From: an uncultured Eubacteriales bacterium
Lineage (GTDB): Bacteria > Bacillota_A > Clostridia > Oscillospirales > CAG-272
Assembly: GCA_900555345.1 (NCBI GenBank)
Contig: USKS01000104.1
Span: 1 to 6,009, forward strand
DNA length: 6,009 bases
Reading direction: 5' to 3'
In this document: piece after piece, positions 1 through 5,672 of the stretch
How the letters are laid out: each line of letters opens with the position of its first letter
Numbering within the stretch: position 1 is the first letter of the stretch
Made by a program: the position numbers and the translations under genes
The notes under the pieces: generated by a model
Seen by the model: only the letters and a program-made list of their open reading frames with translations
Database searches by the model: none
Told to the model about the DNA's origin: nothing

Positions 1-467
1 AGCTGCTTGACGCTGTGAGGGCAAAGGGCTGCGCCGTTGTTCCGGTGCTTCTGCACGTGGGGCTGGGCACGTTCCGTCCCGTAAAGGAAGACAGGATAGA
101 AGAGCACGAAATGCACACGGAGTATATCCGCGTGACAGAAGAAGCGTGCAATATAATAAATTCAAGGCGTGCCGCGGGCGGCAGAGTGATCGCAGTAGGC
201 ACGACTTCGTGCCGCACTCTTGAAAGCGCCGCCGACGATAACGGAGTGCTGCACCCGTGCAGCACGGATACGGGCATATTCATATATCCCGGTTACCGCT
301 TCAAAATAGTTGACGCGCTTATAACAAACTTTCATCTGCCGGAAAGCACGCTGCTCATGCTTGTGTCCGCGTTCGCGGGCAGAGAGCGTATGCTTTCGGC
401 ATACAACACCGCCGTTTCGGAGAAGTACAGATTTTTCAGTTTCGGCGACGCTATGTTTATTCAGTAA
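1..467 (+). CDS. queA: S-adenosylmethionine:tRNA ribosyltransferase-isomerase, 3' part (QueA)
   Basis: This cytoplasmic enzyme moves the ribosyl part of S-adenosylmethionine onto 7-aminomethyl-7-deazaguanine at the tRNA wobble base, giving epoxyqueuosine on the way to queuosine. The gene is cut by the left edge. The reading frame is open from base 3 and gives 154 residues up to the TAA at 465-467, a little under half of the usual roughly 340. Family motifs in order are [29 protein letters not shown], the block GIFIYPGY...[19 protein letters not shown], and the terminal [11 protein letters not shown], all close to the QueA consensus. The GTG at 15 is internal and is not the true start. The C-terminus ends where the family normally ends, so nothing is missing on this side. 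miaA follows 53 bases later on the same strand. Identity is close to certain; promoter and start lie outside the window. Confidence 0.96.
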   Translation, partial: LLDAVRAKGCAVVPVLLHVGLGTFRPVKEDRIEEHEMHTEYIRVTEEACNIINSRRAAGGRVIAVGTTSCRTLESAADDNGVLHPCSTDTGIFIYPGYRFKIVDALITNFHLPESTLLMLVSAFAGRERMLSAYNTAVSEKYRFFSFGDAMFIQ

Positions 468-505
468 GAAATCATTCGGCTGCCTGCGGGCGGCGAAATC
501 AAATC

Positions 506-511
506 AAGGGA
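506..511 (+). promoter_or_regulatory. Ribosome binding site deciding the TTG start of miaA
   Basis: AAGGGA lies 9 bases before the TTG at 521. No ATG or GTG occurs in this frame between the site and the P-loop codons, so this site supports the TTG as the real start. The 53-base gap between queA and miaA holds no clear promoter, and its GC-rich inverted bases near 482-496 have no T-run, so it looks like an internal operon spacer. Confidence 0.6.
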
Positions 512-520
512 AGTGGGACT

Positions 521-1483
521 TTGAAAAACAGAATTATTGCAATAGCGGGTCCCACGGCATCGGGTAAGACCGCCCTTGCGGTCTGCCTTGCCAAGAAGAT
601 CGGCGGCGAGGTCATATCCAACGATTCAATGCAGATATACAGGGGCATGGTCATTGGCACAGCCGCGCCGAGTGCCGAGGAGACCTGCGGCGTTCCCCAT
701 TATATGATAGGCTGCGTTGATCCGGGCACGCCTTTTTCGTGCGCCGACTATGCGAGTGCGGTGCGCCCGATAATTGAAGATATAACGGCGCGGGGGAATA
801 TCCCCGTGTTCTGCGGCGGCACGGGACTGTATCTCGACGCGGTTCTCTCCGTGGGCGATTTTTCGGAGAGCGTAAAGGACGACTCGCTTCGCAAGGATCT
901 TGAAAAATATGCCGCCGAAAACGGCGCCGAGGCGCTTCACGCAAAGCTTGAGGCGGTCGATCCCGAGGCAGCCGCCGCCATACACTGCAACAATATCCGC
1001 CGCGTTGTGCGCGCTATAGAAATATACGAAACTACGGGGATCACCAAAACCGAGTGGGACAGAAGATCAAAGCTGCGCCCAACGGGGTACGATGCCGACA
1101 TCGTTGTTCTCGACTTTCTCTCCCGTGAGCTGCTTTGCGGACGCATTGATATGAGAGTTGATAAAATGATGGCATCGGGGCTTGAGGATGAAGTGCGCGC
1201 GCTTTGGGAAAACGGAAAGCTCACGCCCCAAAGCCCTGCATATCAGGCTATCGGCTACAAGGAGTTCATACCGTATTTTGAGGGCGGGGCGAGCCTTGAT
1301 ACAGTCGTGCAGCAGATAAAGACGAACACCCGCAGGTACTCAAAGCGGCAGAACACATGGTTCAGACGATACAGTGATGCCATAAGGGTGCACGCCGACA
1401 CTCCGGAGTCGGCAATGCGCGATACTGAGGACATATGCAGCGAAGTGCTGCAGGCTCTCCGGAAAAGAGGATATGAAAACTGA
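521..1483 (+). CDS. miaA: tRNA dimethylallyltransferase (MiaA)
   Basis: MiaA transfers a dimethylallyl group from dimethylallyl diphosphate to N6 of A37 in tRNAs reading codons that begin with U. It is the first step toward ms2i6A and acts in the cytoplasm. The 320-residue protein has normal family length. Visible motifs are the P-loop GPTASGKT (10-17), SNDSMQIYRG (33-42) with the conserved aspartate D35, CGGTGLYLDAVL (98-109), NNIRRVVRAIE (157-167), AIGYKEF (243-249), and NTRRYSKRQNTWFRR (269-283), the substrate-binding tail. The start is TTG: it lies ten codons before the P-loop, has an AAGGGA site 9 bases upstream, and no ATG is available in frame. It sits downstream of queA, another tRNA modification gene, and its TGA overlaps the ATG of the next gene by one base, which suggests translational coupling. 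No key residue looks missing. Confidence 0.97.
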   Translation: MKNRIIAIAGPTASGKTALAVCLAKKIGGEVISNDSMQIYRGMVIGTAAPSAEETCGVPHYMIGCVDPGTPFSCADYASAVRPIIEDITARGNIPVFCGGTGLYLDAVLSVGDFSESVKDDSLRKDLEKYAAENGAEALHAKLEAVDPEAAAAIHCNNIRRVVRAIEIYETTGITKTEWDRRSKLRPTGYDADIVVLDFLSRELLCGRIDMRVDKMMASGLEDEVRALWENGKLTPQSPAYQAIGYKEFIPYFEGGASLDTVVQQIKTNTRRYSKRQNTWFRRYSDAIRVHADTPESAMRDTEDICSEVLQALRKRGYEN

Positions 1484-2316
1484 TGAAACGGATACTGACA
1501 GTGCAGGATATATCCTGCGTCGGCAAATGCTCGCTCAGCGTCGCATTGCCTATAATATCGGCGCTGGGAGTTGAGTGCGCGGTGCTGCCGACAGCCGTGC
1601 TTTCCACCCATACGGCATTCAAGAATTTCACCATACGCGATCTCAGCGGCGACATGAACGGCATTATCGACGTATGGAAAAAGGAAAACCTGACGTTTGA
1701 CGCCGTGTACACCGGATATATCGCCTCGGCAGACCAGCTTGAGACGATCGGAAAATTCTGCGCGTCCGCCGACGGCGCGCATATATATGTAGACCCCGTT
1801 ATGGGGGATTTCGGAAGACTGTATGCAGGCTTTGACAAAAGCTTTCCCATTGAAATGAAAAAGCTGTGCGACAGCGCCCATGTGATACTGCCGAATCTTA
1901 CGGAAGCGTTTGCGCTTCTCGGGGAGGACTATACTTTAGACGTCAGCGGCGAAAAGCTGCGCGATATGCTGAAACGCCTGTGCGACGGCGGCGCGCGAGT
2001 CGCCGTGCTCACCGGGTACGAGCCGCGGGCGGACAGAAGCGGAGTTTTGAAATACGACAGTCGGGGCGGCAGCTTTTTTGAGTATACCCGTGAAAAGATC
2101 GCGTCTCCGTTCCCGCTGCACGGCACGGGAGATATATTTGCTTCCGTTTGCGTGGGCGCCGCGGAAAAAGGGCGCGAATTGGACGAAGCCCTCGCCCTGG
2201 CTGTGGATTTTACCGCGGACTGCATACAGCACACGGTAAACGATCCCGAGCGCCGCTGGTACGGTATGTCATTTGAAGAGGTCCTGCCGAACCTTTGCAG
2301 GGCTGCGGATAAATAA
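1483..2316 (+). CDS. Pyridoxal/pyridoxamine kinase, PdxY-like
   Basis: A ribokinase-fold (PfkB/ThiD superfamily) kinase of 277 residues that should phosphorylate pyridoxal or pyridoxamine with ATP in vitamin B6 salvage, in the cytoplasm. Visible features are the N-terminal strand and substrate loop with QDISCVGKCSLSVALPI (8-24), PTAVLSTHT (36-44), DAVYTGYIAS (73-82), equivalent to the DAVLSGYLGS block I recall in E. coli PdxY, DPVMGD (104-109), LPNLTEA (136-142), VLTGYE (175-180), and the anion hole with catalytic base HGTGD (213-217, D217). The ATG overlaps the miaA stop (TGATG), and AAGAGG at 1465-1470 lies 12 bases upstream, rather far, so initiation may depend on ribosomes finishing miaA. 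The gene ends 8 bases before a strong hairpin. Substrate choice (pyridoxal, pyridoxamine or the thiamine precursor HMP) cannot be fixed from sequence, so I leave the symbol blank; pdxY or pdxK would be usual labels. Confidence 0.9.
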   Translation: MKRILTVQDISCVGKCSLSVALPIISALGVECAVLPTAVLSTHTAFKNFTIRDLSGDMNGIIDVWKKENLTFDAVYTGYIASADQLETIGKFCASADGAHIYVDPVMGDFGRLYAGFDKSFPIEMKKLCDSAHVILPNLTEAFALLGEDYTLDVSGEKLRDMLKRLCDGGARVAVLTGYEPRADRSGVLKYDSRGGSFFEYTREKIASPFPLHGTGDIFASVCVGAAEKGRELDEALALAVDFTADCIQHTVNDPERRWYGMSFEEVLPNLCRAADK

Positions 2317-2324
2317 GCAGATAA

Positions 2325-2370
2325 AAACCGCAATGCACTTTTCAGTGCATTGCGGTTTCATGCGTTTTTT
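2325..2370. terminator. Bidirectional intrinsic terminator between convergent units
   Basis: A perfect 15-bp inverted repeat pairs 2325-2339 with 2344-2358 around a four-base loop. Read on the plus strand the loop is UUUC and the six-T run (2365-2370) comes 6 bases after the stem. Read on the minus strand the loop is GAAA, a stable GNRA-type tetraloop, and the stem runs directly into TTTTTAT. The hairpin fills most of the 57-base gap between the kinase stop (2316) and the purB stop (2374). It should end both transcripts, and by its loop and adjoining T-run looks better suited to the purB direction. Confidence 0.9.
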
Positions 2371-2373
2371 ACC

Positions 2374-3807
2374 TCAAACTTCAAGCTCGGAGCCGCTGAC
2401 GGCTTCTCCGCCGATTTTTGCGATAAGTCTGTCGGCCTCGACTACGAATTCGTCCACCTGATGGGCGCTGAGACCTGTATAGTCCTCAGGACGAAGGTGC
2501 GCTTCTATTTCCTCTTTGGTGAGAGGGAAGGCGTCGTCGTTTTCTATGCGCTCGATGAGGTCGGCGCTTCTGCCGTACTTTTTGACCTGCTCCGCGCTCT
2601 TTACGGAGTGCTGTCTGATGCGCTCGTGCAGCTCCTGTCTGTCGCCGCCGCGCTTTACAGCCTCCATCATTATATTCTCACTTGCCATATAGGGCAGGTT
2701 TGCCATAACGCGCCCGCGGATGACAACGGGATTTACAACGATGCCGTCGGAGACATTGGCGTAGATGTTGAGAATTCCGTCGATCGCGAGAAATGCCTCC
2801 GCCATGGATATGCGCTTGTTGGCGCTGTCGTCCAGCGTGCGCTCAAACCACTGCGTTCCGGCTGTAATTGCGGGATTTATGCTGTCCGCTATGACATAGC
2901 GGGCAAGCGCCGCTATGCGCTCGCAGCGCATGGGGTTGCGCTTGTAGGGCATTGCGGATGATCCGACCTGGTTCTTTTCAAAGGGCTCTTCAAGCTCCAT
3001 AAACGACTGCGCAAGGCGCATATCGCCCGAAAACTTATATGCAGACTGCGCTATTCCGGAGAGTACCGACATGACTCTGCTGTCGAACTTGCGGGTATAC
3101 GTCTGTCCGGATACGGGCACGCAGCCGGAGAAGCCGAACTCTTTCGCAATACTTTCCTCAACGCGGCGTACCTTGTCCGCGTCGTTGTCAAAAAGCTCCA
3201 TAAAGCTTGCCTGCGTGCCGGTAGTGCCCTTTGAACCCAGCAGACGCAGGGAGGAGAGCACGTAGTCAAGATCCTCAAGGTCAAGGCAGAGATCGTACAT
3301 CCAGAGCGTTGCACGTTTGCCCACGGTGGTAAGCTGTGCAGGCTGAAGATGGGTGTACGCAAGGCAGGGCAGCTCCTTGTATTCAAGAGCAAAGCCGCGC
3401 AGATTCTTTATGACCGTAACAAGCTTTCCGCGTACAAGCTCCAGCGCCTTTTTCATGATTATCATGTCGGTGTTGTCGCCGACGTAGCACGAGGTTGCAC
3501 CGAGATGTATTATGGGGCGCGCCGCGGGGATCTGATCTCCCCATGCGTGTATGTGCGCCATAACGTCGTGGCGCAGCTTTTTTTCATATCTGTCTGCCGC
3601 ATCGTAGTCAATGTCGTCAACATGGGCTTCCATTTCGGCGATCTGCTCATCGGTAATATCAAGCCCCTCCTGCTTTTCGGCTTTGGCAAGGGCGATCCAC
3701 AGGCGGCGCCATGTGGTAAATTTCATATCGGGCGAAAACAGATACTGCATATCCGCCCCGGCGTATCTTGCGGAAAACGGGCTTTCGTATTTTGTTCTGT
3801 CACTCAT
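2374..3807 (-). CDS. purB: Adenylosuccinate lyase, long animal-like type (PurB)
   Basis: PurB catalyses two fumarate-releasing eliminations in purine synthesis: SAICAR to AICAR, and adenylosuccinate to AMP. It is a homotetramer of the fumarase/aspartase superfamily in the cytoplasm. Numbering from the ATG at 3807 (477 residues), motifs are LRHDVMAH (78-85), HLGATSCYVGDN (101-112), THLQPAQLTTVGKR (152-165), KGTTGTQASF (193-202), GQTYTRK (234-240), the superfamily signature SSAMPYKRNPMRCE (283-296) with its catalytic-loop serines, and QWFERTLDDSANKR (319-332). Many of these blocks match what I recall of human ADSL, and the length exceeds the roughly 430 residues of the B. subtilis type. A frame extension reaches an ATG at 3816, but GGAGG (3817-3821) touches that codon with no spacing and lies 9 bases before the ATG at 3807, so I chose 3807. 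The gene overlaps the upstream Arc-like gene by 8 bp. It ends 15 bases before the shared terminator. Function is very secure. Confidence 0.96.
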   Translation of the reverse strand: MSDRTKYESPFSARYAGADMQYLFSPDMKFTTWRRLWIALAKAEKQEGLDITDEQIAEMEAHVDDIDYDAADRYEKKLRHDVMAHIHAWGDQIPAARPIIHLGATSCYVGDNTDMIIMKKALELVRGKLVTVIKNLRGFALEYKELPCLAYTHLQPAQLTTVGKRATLWMYDLCLDLEDLDYVLSSLRLLGSKGTTGTQASFMELFDNDADKVRRVEESIAKEFGFSGCVPVSGQTYTRKFDSRVMSVLSGIAQSAYKFSGDMRLAQSFMELEEPFEKNQVGSSAMPYKRNPMRCERIAALARYVIADSINPAITAGTQWFERTLDDSANKRISMAEAFLAIDGILNIYANVSDGIVVNPVVIRGRVMANLPYMASENIMMEAVKRGGDRQELHERIRQHSVKSAEQVKKYGRSADLIERIENDDAFPLTKEEIEAHLRPEDYTGLSAHQVDEFVVEADRLIAKIGGEAVSGSELEV

Positions 3808-4000
3808 CTGATGCATCCTCCGGGAGCGATATATTTGCGGTGTTTATCTTTCCGTGAACCTTTTCAAAATACTGAATGTTCGAGCGGATCATATGCAGCA
3901 TGTGATTATTGAGACTTCCCGTCTCCTTTGACGAAACATATACAAGCTTTTTGTACAGCTCCGTGTCTATGCGGACGGTGAATTCTTCTTTGGTTTTCAT
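3800..4000 (-). CDS. Small ribbon-helix-helix (Arc-like) DNA-binding protein
   Basis: A 66-residue protein with the layout of Arc/MetJ-type repressors: a charged N-terminus, a strand EEFTVRID (5-12) with alternating residues that would pair between two subunits and contact the DNA major groove, helix A from about T13 to T27 (TELYKKLVYVSSKET), a turn at G28-S29, and helix B from about L30 to I52 (LNNHMLHMIRS...FEKVHGKI). A short acidic tail follows (SLPEDASDE). The family acts as dimers or tetramers on short palindromes, often as autorepressors or antitoxins. No toxin-like gene is next to it; the partner is purB, whose start it overlaps by 8 bp. The ATG at 4000 has GGAGG (4009-4013) 8 bases upstream, so it is surely translated. 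Its target is unknown; control of its own promoter is an inference. Some annotations might call it an antitoxin or an Arc family protein. Confidence 0.8.
   Translation of the reverse strand: MKTKEEFTVRIDTELYKKLVYVSSKETGSLNNHMLHMIRSNIQYFEKVHGKINTANISLPEDASDE
3817..3821 (-). promoter_or_regulatory. Ribosome binding site deciding the purB start
   Basis: On the minus strand GGAGG occupies 3821 down to 3817. It abuts the ATG at 3816 with zero spacing, unusable for normal initiation, and stands 9 bases before the ATG at 3807, an ideal distance. The site lies inside the last codons of the upstream small gene, so translation of that gene passes over it; this fits coupled translation. Confidence 0.8.
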
Positions 4001-4008
4001 TGGATTTT

Positions 4009-4013
4009 CCTCC
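4009..4013 (-). promoter_or_regulatory. Ribosome binding site of the Arc-like gene
   Basis: GGAGG, within GGGGAGGA on the minus strand, stands 8 bases before the ATG at 4000. This is a near-ideal Shine-Dalgarno sequence and shows that the small gene is a real coding region rather than a chance open frame. Confidence 0.8.
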
Positions 4014-4029
4014 CCAACTGCATTTTACT

Positions 4030-4041
4030 GTATAAGTATAC
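4030..4041. promoter_or_regulatory. Candidate operator palindrome GTATA-AG-TATAC
   Basis: A perfect 5-bp inverted repeat with a two-base centre covers the -10 hexamer of the minus-strand promoter. Ribbon-helix-helix dimers bind short palindromes of this kind, and the position would let a bound protein block RNA polymerase. The repeat is AT-rich and short, so chance is a serious alternative. Confidence 0.3.
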
Positions 4042-4043
4042 CA
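4035..4043 (-). promoter_or_regulatory. Extended -10 promoter for the Arc-like gene and purB
   Basis: On the minus strand TGG-TATACT (4043 to 4035) is an extended -10 element (TGn plus a hexamer one base from TATAAT). The bases about 17 upstream (4058-4063, TAGCCA) are a poor -35, as is common when the TGn motif is present. A start point near 4028 would leave a leader of about 27 bases before the ATG at 4000, with room for the ribosome binding site and little else. Confidence 0.6.
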
Positions 4044-4063
4044 TAAAAAACGCTCCGTGGCTA

Positions 4064-4092
4064 TTGTATGACGCAATTTTTTGTGATAAAAT
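4064..4092 (+). promoter_or_regulatory. Sigma-A-type promoter for comM
   Basis: TTGTAT (4064-4069) and TAAAAT (4087-4092) are separated by exactly 17 bases, and TGA precedes the -10 hexamer, giving an extended -10 as well. Transcription would start near 4099, leaving a leader of about 24 bases. The promoter is divergent from that of the Arc-like gene, with about 20 bases between the -35 here and the -10 element there. Confidence 0.7.
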
Positions 4093-4106
4093 GTCATTAA
4101 GAAATA

Positions 4107-4112
4107 AAGGAG
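4107..4112 (+). promoter_or_regulatory. Ribosome binding site of comM
   Basis: AAGGAG lies 10 bases before the ATG at 4123 in an otherwise AT-rich stretch. It fixes the start, which also matches the usual N-terminus of the family (a short strand followed by G(I)xG). Confidence 0.75.
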
Positions 4113-4122
4113 TTATAAAGTA

Positions 4123-5658
4123 ATGCTGACTGTTGCTTATTCGGCGGGTATCTTCGGTATAGACGGATACCTTGTTACCGTAGAGTGCGATACTGCTTGC
4201 GATATTCCCGATCTTGAAATAGTGGGCCTGCCGGACGCCGCCGTGCGCGAGGCAAAGCAGAGGGTGCGGGCTGCCGTTGTCAACAGCGGCATGCGCCTGC
4301 CCGAGGTCAAGGCTACCGTAAATCTTGCTCCTGCCGACATAAAGAAAGAGGGCAGTGCCTTTGATCTTGCAATACTTGTAACGCTCATGCGCGCCTCCGG
4401 CAGCATAACGCCCGCAGCCGACTGCGAGGACTGCTGCTTTATAGGCGAGCTCTCATTTTCGGGCGCTGTCAGAAGTGCGAGAGGCGTTCTGCCTATGACG
4501 CTTGCCGCGCGTGACGCAGGCAAAAAGCGCATTTTCGTGCCCGAGCAGAACGCGGGAGAAGCGTCCGTCGTGGACGGCGTTACGGTGTACGGCGTCAGGG
4601 ACGCGGCGCAGCTCGCGGCGCACCTCAACGGCACCGAGACCATAAAGGCGGCTGACCCCGCAAACGTTGACCTTGACAATATTTTCATGCCCGGGCTCGA
4701 TATGGCTGACGTAAAAGGTCAGGCAAGAGCAAAAAGGGCAATGGAGATCGCCGCCGCAGGCGGACATAATATACTGATGATAGGCCCTCCCGGCAGCGGA
4801 AAATCCATGCTGGCAAAGCGCCTGCCCACCATACTGCCTCCCATGACATTCGAGGAGGCGCTGGAGACTACGAAAATCCATTCCGTATCGGGCATTCTGC
4901 CCGAGGGCGAATCTCTCGTGTGCCGCAGACCGTTTAGAAGTCCGCATCATACGCTTTCCGCGCCGTCACTTGTGGGCGGCGGAAAAATACCCAAGCCGGG
5001 CGAGATATCCCTTGCGCACAACGGCGTGCTGTTTCTTGACGAGCTGCCGGAGTTTCCGAAAAACGTGACGGAGAGCCTGCGTCAGCCCCTTGAGGACGGC
5101 AAGGTCACCGTAACGAGAGCGGCGGGACGGCTCACCTTCCCGTCAAGCTTTATGCTCGTCTGTGCTATGAATCCGTGCAAGTGCGGTTATTACGGCTCAA
5201 AGGCACGGCAGTGCACGTGCAAAAAAGAGGATATAAAAAAGTACCTTGCCAAGATCAGCGGTCCCCTGCTTGACCGTATCGATATACAGGTCGAGCTGCC
5301 CGCGCTGGACTTTTCCGAGCTTTCTTCCAAAGATGTCGCCGAAAGCTCAGAAACGGTGCGGGAGAGGGTCATAGCCGCGCGCGGTTTTGCCCGCAGACGC
5401 TATGCCGCTGCCGCTCCCGAGATCAGATGCAACGCCCAGCTCACAAGCCGGCAGATACGCAAATGGTGCGAAACGGACGCGGTCGGCGAAACGATACTCA
5501 AAGGCGCTTTTGACTCTATGGGAATGTCGGCAAGAGGCTATGACAGGATACTGCGCGTGGCAAGGACTATAGCCGATCTCGACGGCAGCGAAAAAATACA
5601 GCCCGCGCATATAGCGGAGGCGGTGCAGCTTCGAAGCCTCGACAGAAAATACTGGTAA
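4123..5658 (+). CDS. comM: YifB/ComM family Mg-chelatase-like AAA+ ATPase
   Basis: A 511-residue AAA+ protein, full length for the family. In Vibrio cholerae ComM is a hexameric helicase that drives branch migration when incoming DNA recombines during natural transformation; the role in non-competent bacteria is unsettled. Domains: an N-terminal Lon-protease-like (ChlI) domain (about 1-170) with IPDLEIVGLPDAAVREAKQR (28-47) and KKEGSAFDLAI (74-84); the AAA+ core with Walker A GPPGSGKS (221-228), FRSPHHTLS (271-279), Walker B GVLFLDE (301-307), sensor 1 AMNPC (348-352) and the arginine of GPLLDRIDI (R385); and a C-terminal helical lid with SARGYDRILRVARTIADL (469-486, sensor 2 arginine). Four cysteines, C352, C354, C364 and C366, form the CxC...CxC pair typical of the family and could bind zinc. 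It has its own promoter and site, and an unnamed gene follows after 14 bases. The dprA gene often found nearby in Firmicutes is not seen here. Confidence 0.95.
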   Translation: MLTVAYSAGIFGIDGYLVTVECDTACDIPDLEIVGLPDAAVREAKQRVRAAVVNSGMRLPEVKATVNLAPADIKKEGSAFDLAILVTLMRASGSITPAADCEDCCFIGELSFSGAVRSARGVLPMTLAARDAGKKRIFVPEQNAGEASVVDGVTVYGVRDAAQLAAHLNGTETIKAADPANVDLDNIFMPGLDMADVKGQARAKRAMEIAAAGGHNILMIGPPGSGKSMLAKRLPTILPPMTFEEALETTKIHSVSGILPEGESLVCRRPFRSPHHTLSAPSLVGGGKIPKPGEISLAHNGVLFLDELPEFPKNVTESLRQPLEDGKVTVTRAAGRLTFPSSFMLVCAMNPCKCGYYGSKARQCTCKKEDIKKYLAKISGPLLDRIDIQVELPALDFSELSSKDVAESSETVRERVIAARGFARRRYAAAAPEIRCNAQLTSRQIRKWCETDAVGETILKGAFDSMGMSARGYDRILRVARTIADLDGSEKIQPAHIAEAVQLRSLDRKYW

Positions 5659-5672
5659 GGACGGGGGAAAAC

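Noticed and set aside
482..496. GC-rich inverted bases between queA and miaA as a terminator
   Set aside because: The pairing is short and no T-run follows, so it does not separate the two genes.
1255..1881. Long open frame on the minus strand, 208 codons
   Set aside because: It lies opposite miaA and the kinase gene, both with clear family motifs. Its translation has no recognisable motif and is rich in residues expected from reading GC-rich codons backwards.
3349..3912. Open frame on the plus strand, 187 codons
   Set aside because: It lies antisense to purB and the Arc-like gene, has no plausible ribosome binding site that I can see, and shows no family motif.
3800..4000. Toxin-antitoxin pair with the Arc-like protein as antitoxin
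   Set aside because: The neighbours are purB and comM; no small toxin-like gene is present on either side.
4001..4122. Purine riboswitch or PurR box upstream of purB
   Set aside because: The predicted leader is only about 27 bases, too short for a purine aptamer, and I saw no PurBox-like direct repeats.
4453..4950. Open frame on the minus strand, 165 codons, opposite comM
   Set aside because: It covers the Walker A region of comM in antisense, and its translation has no coherent domain.
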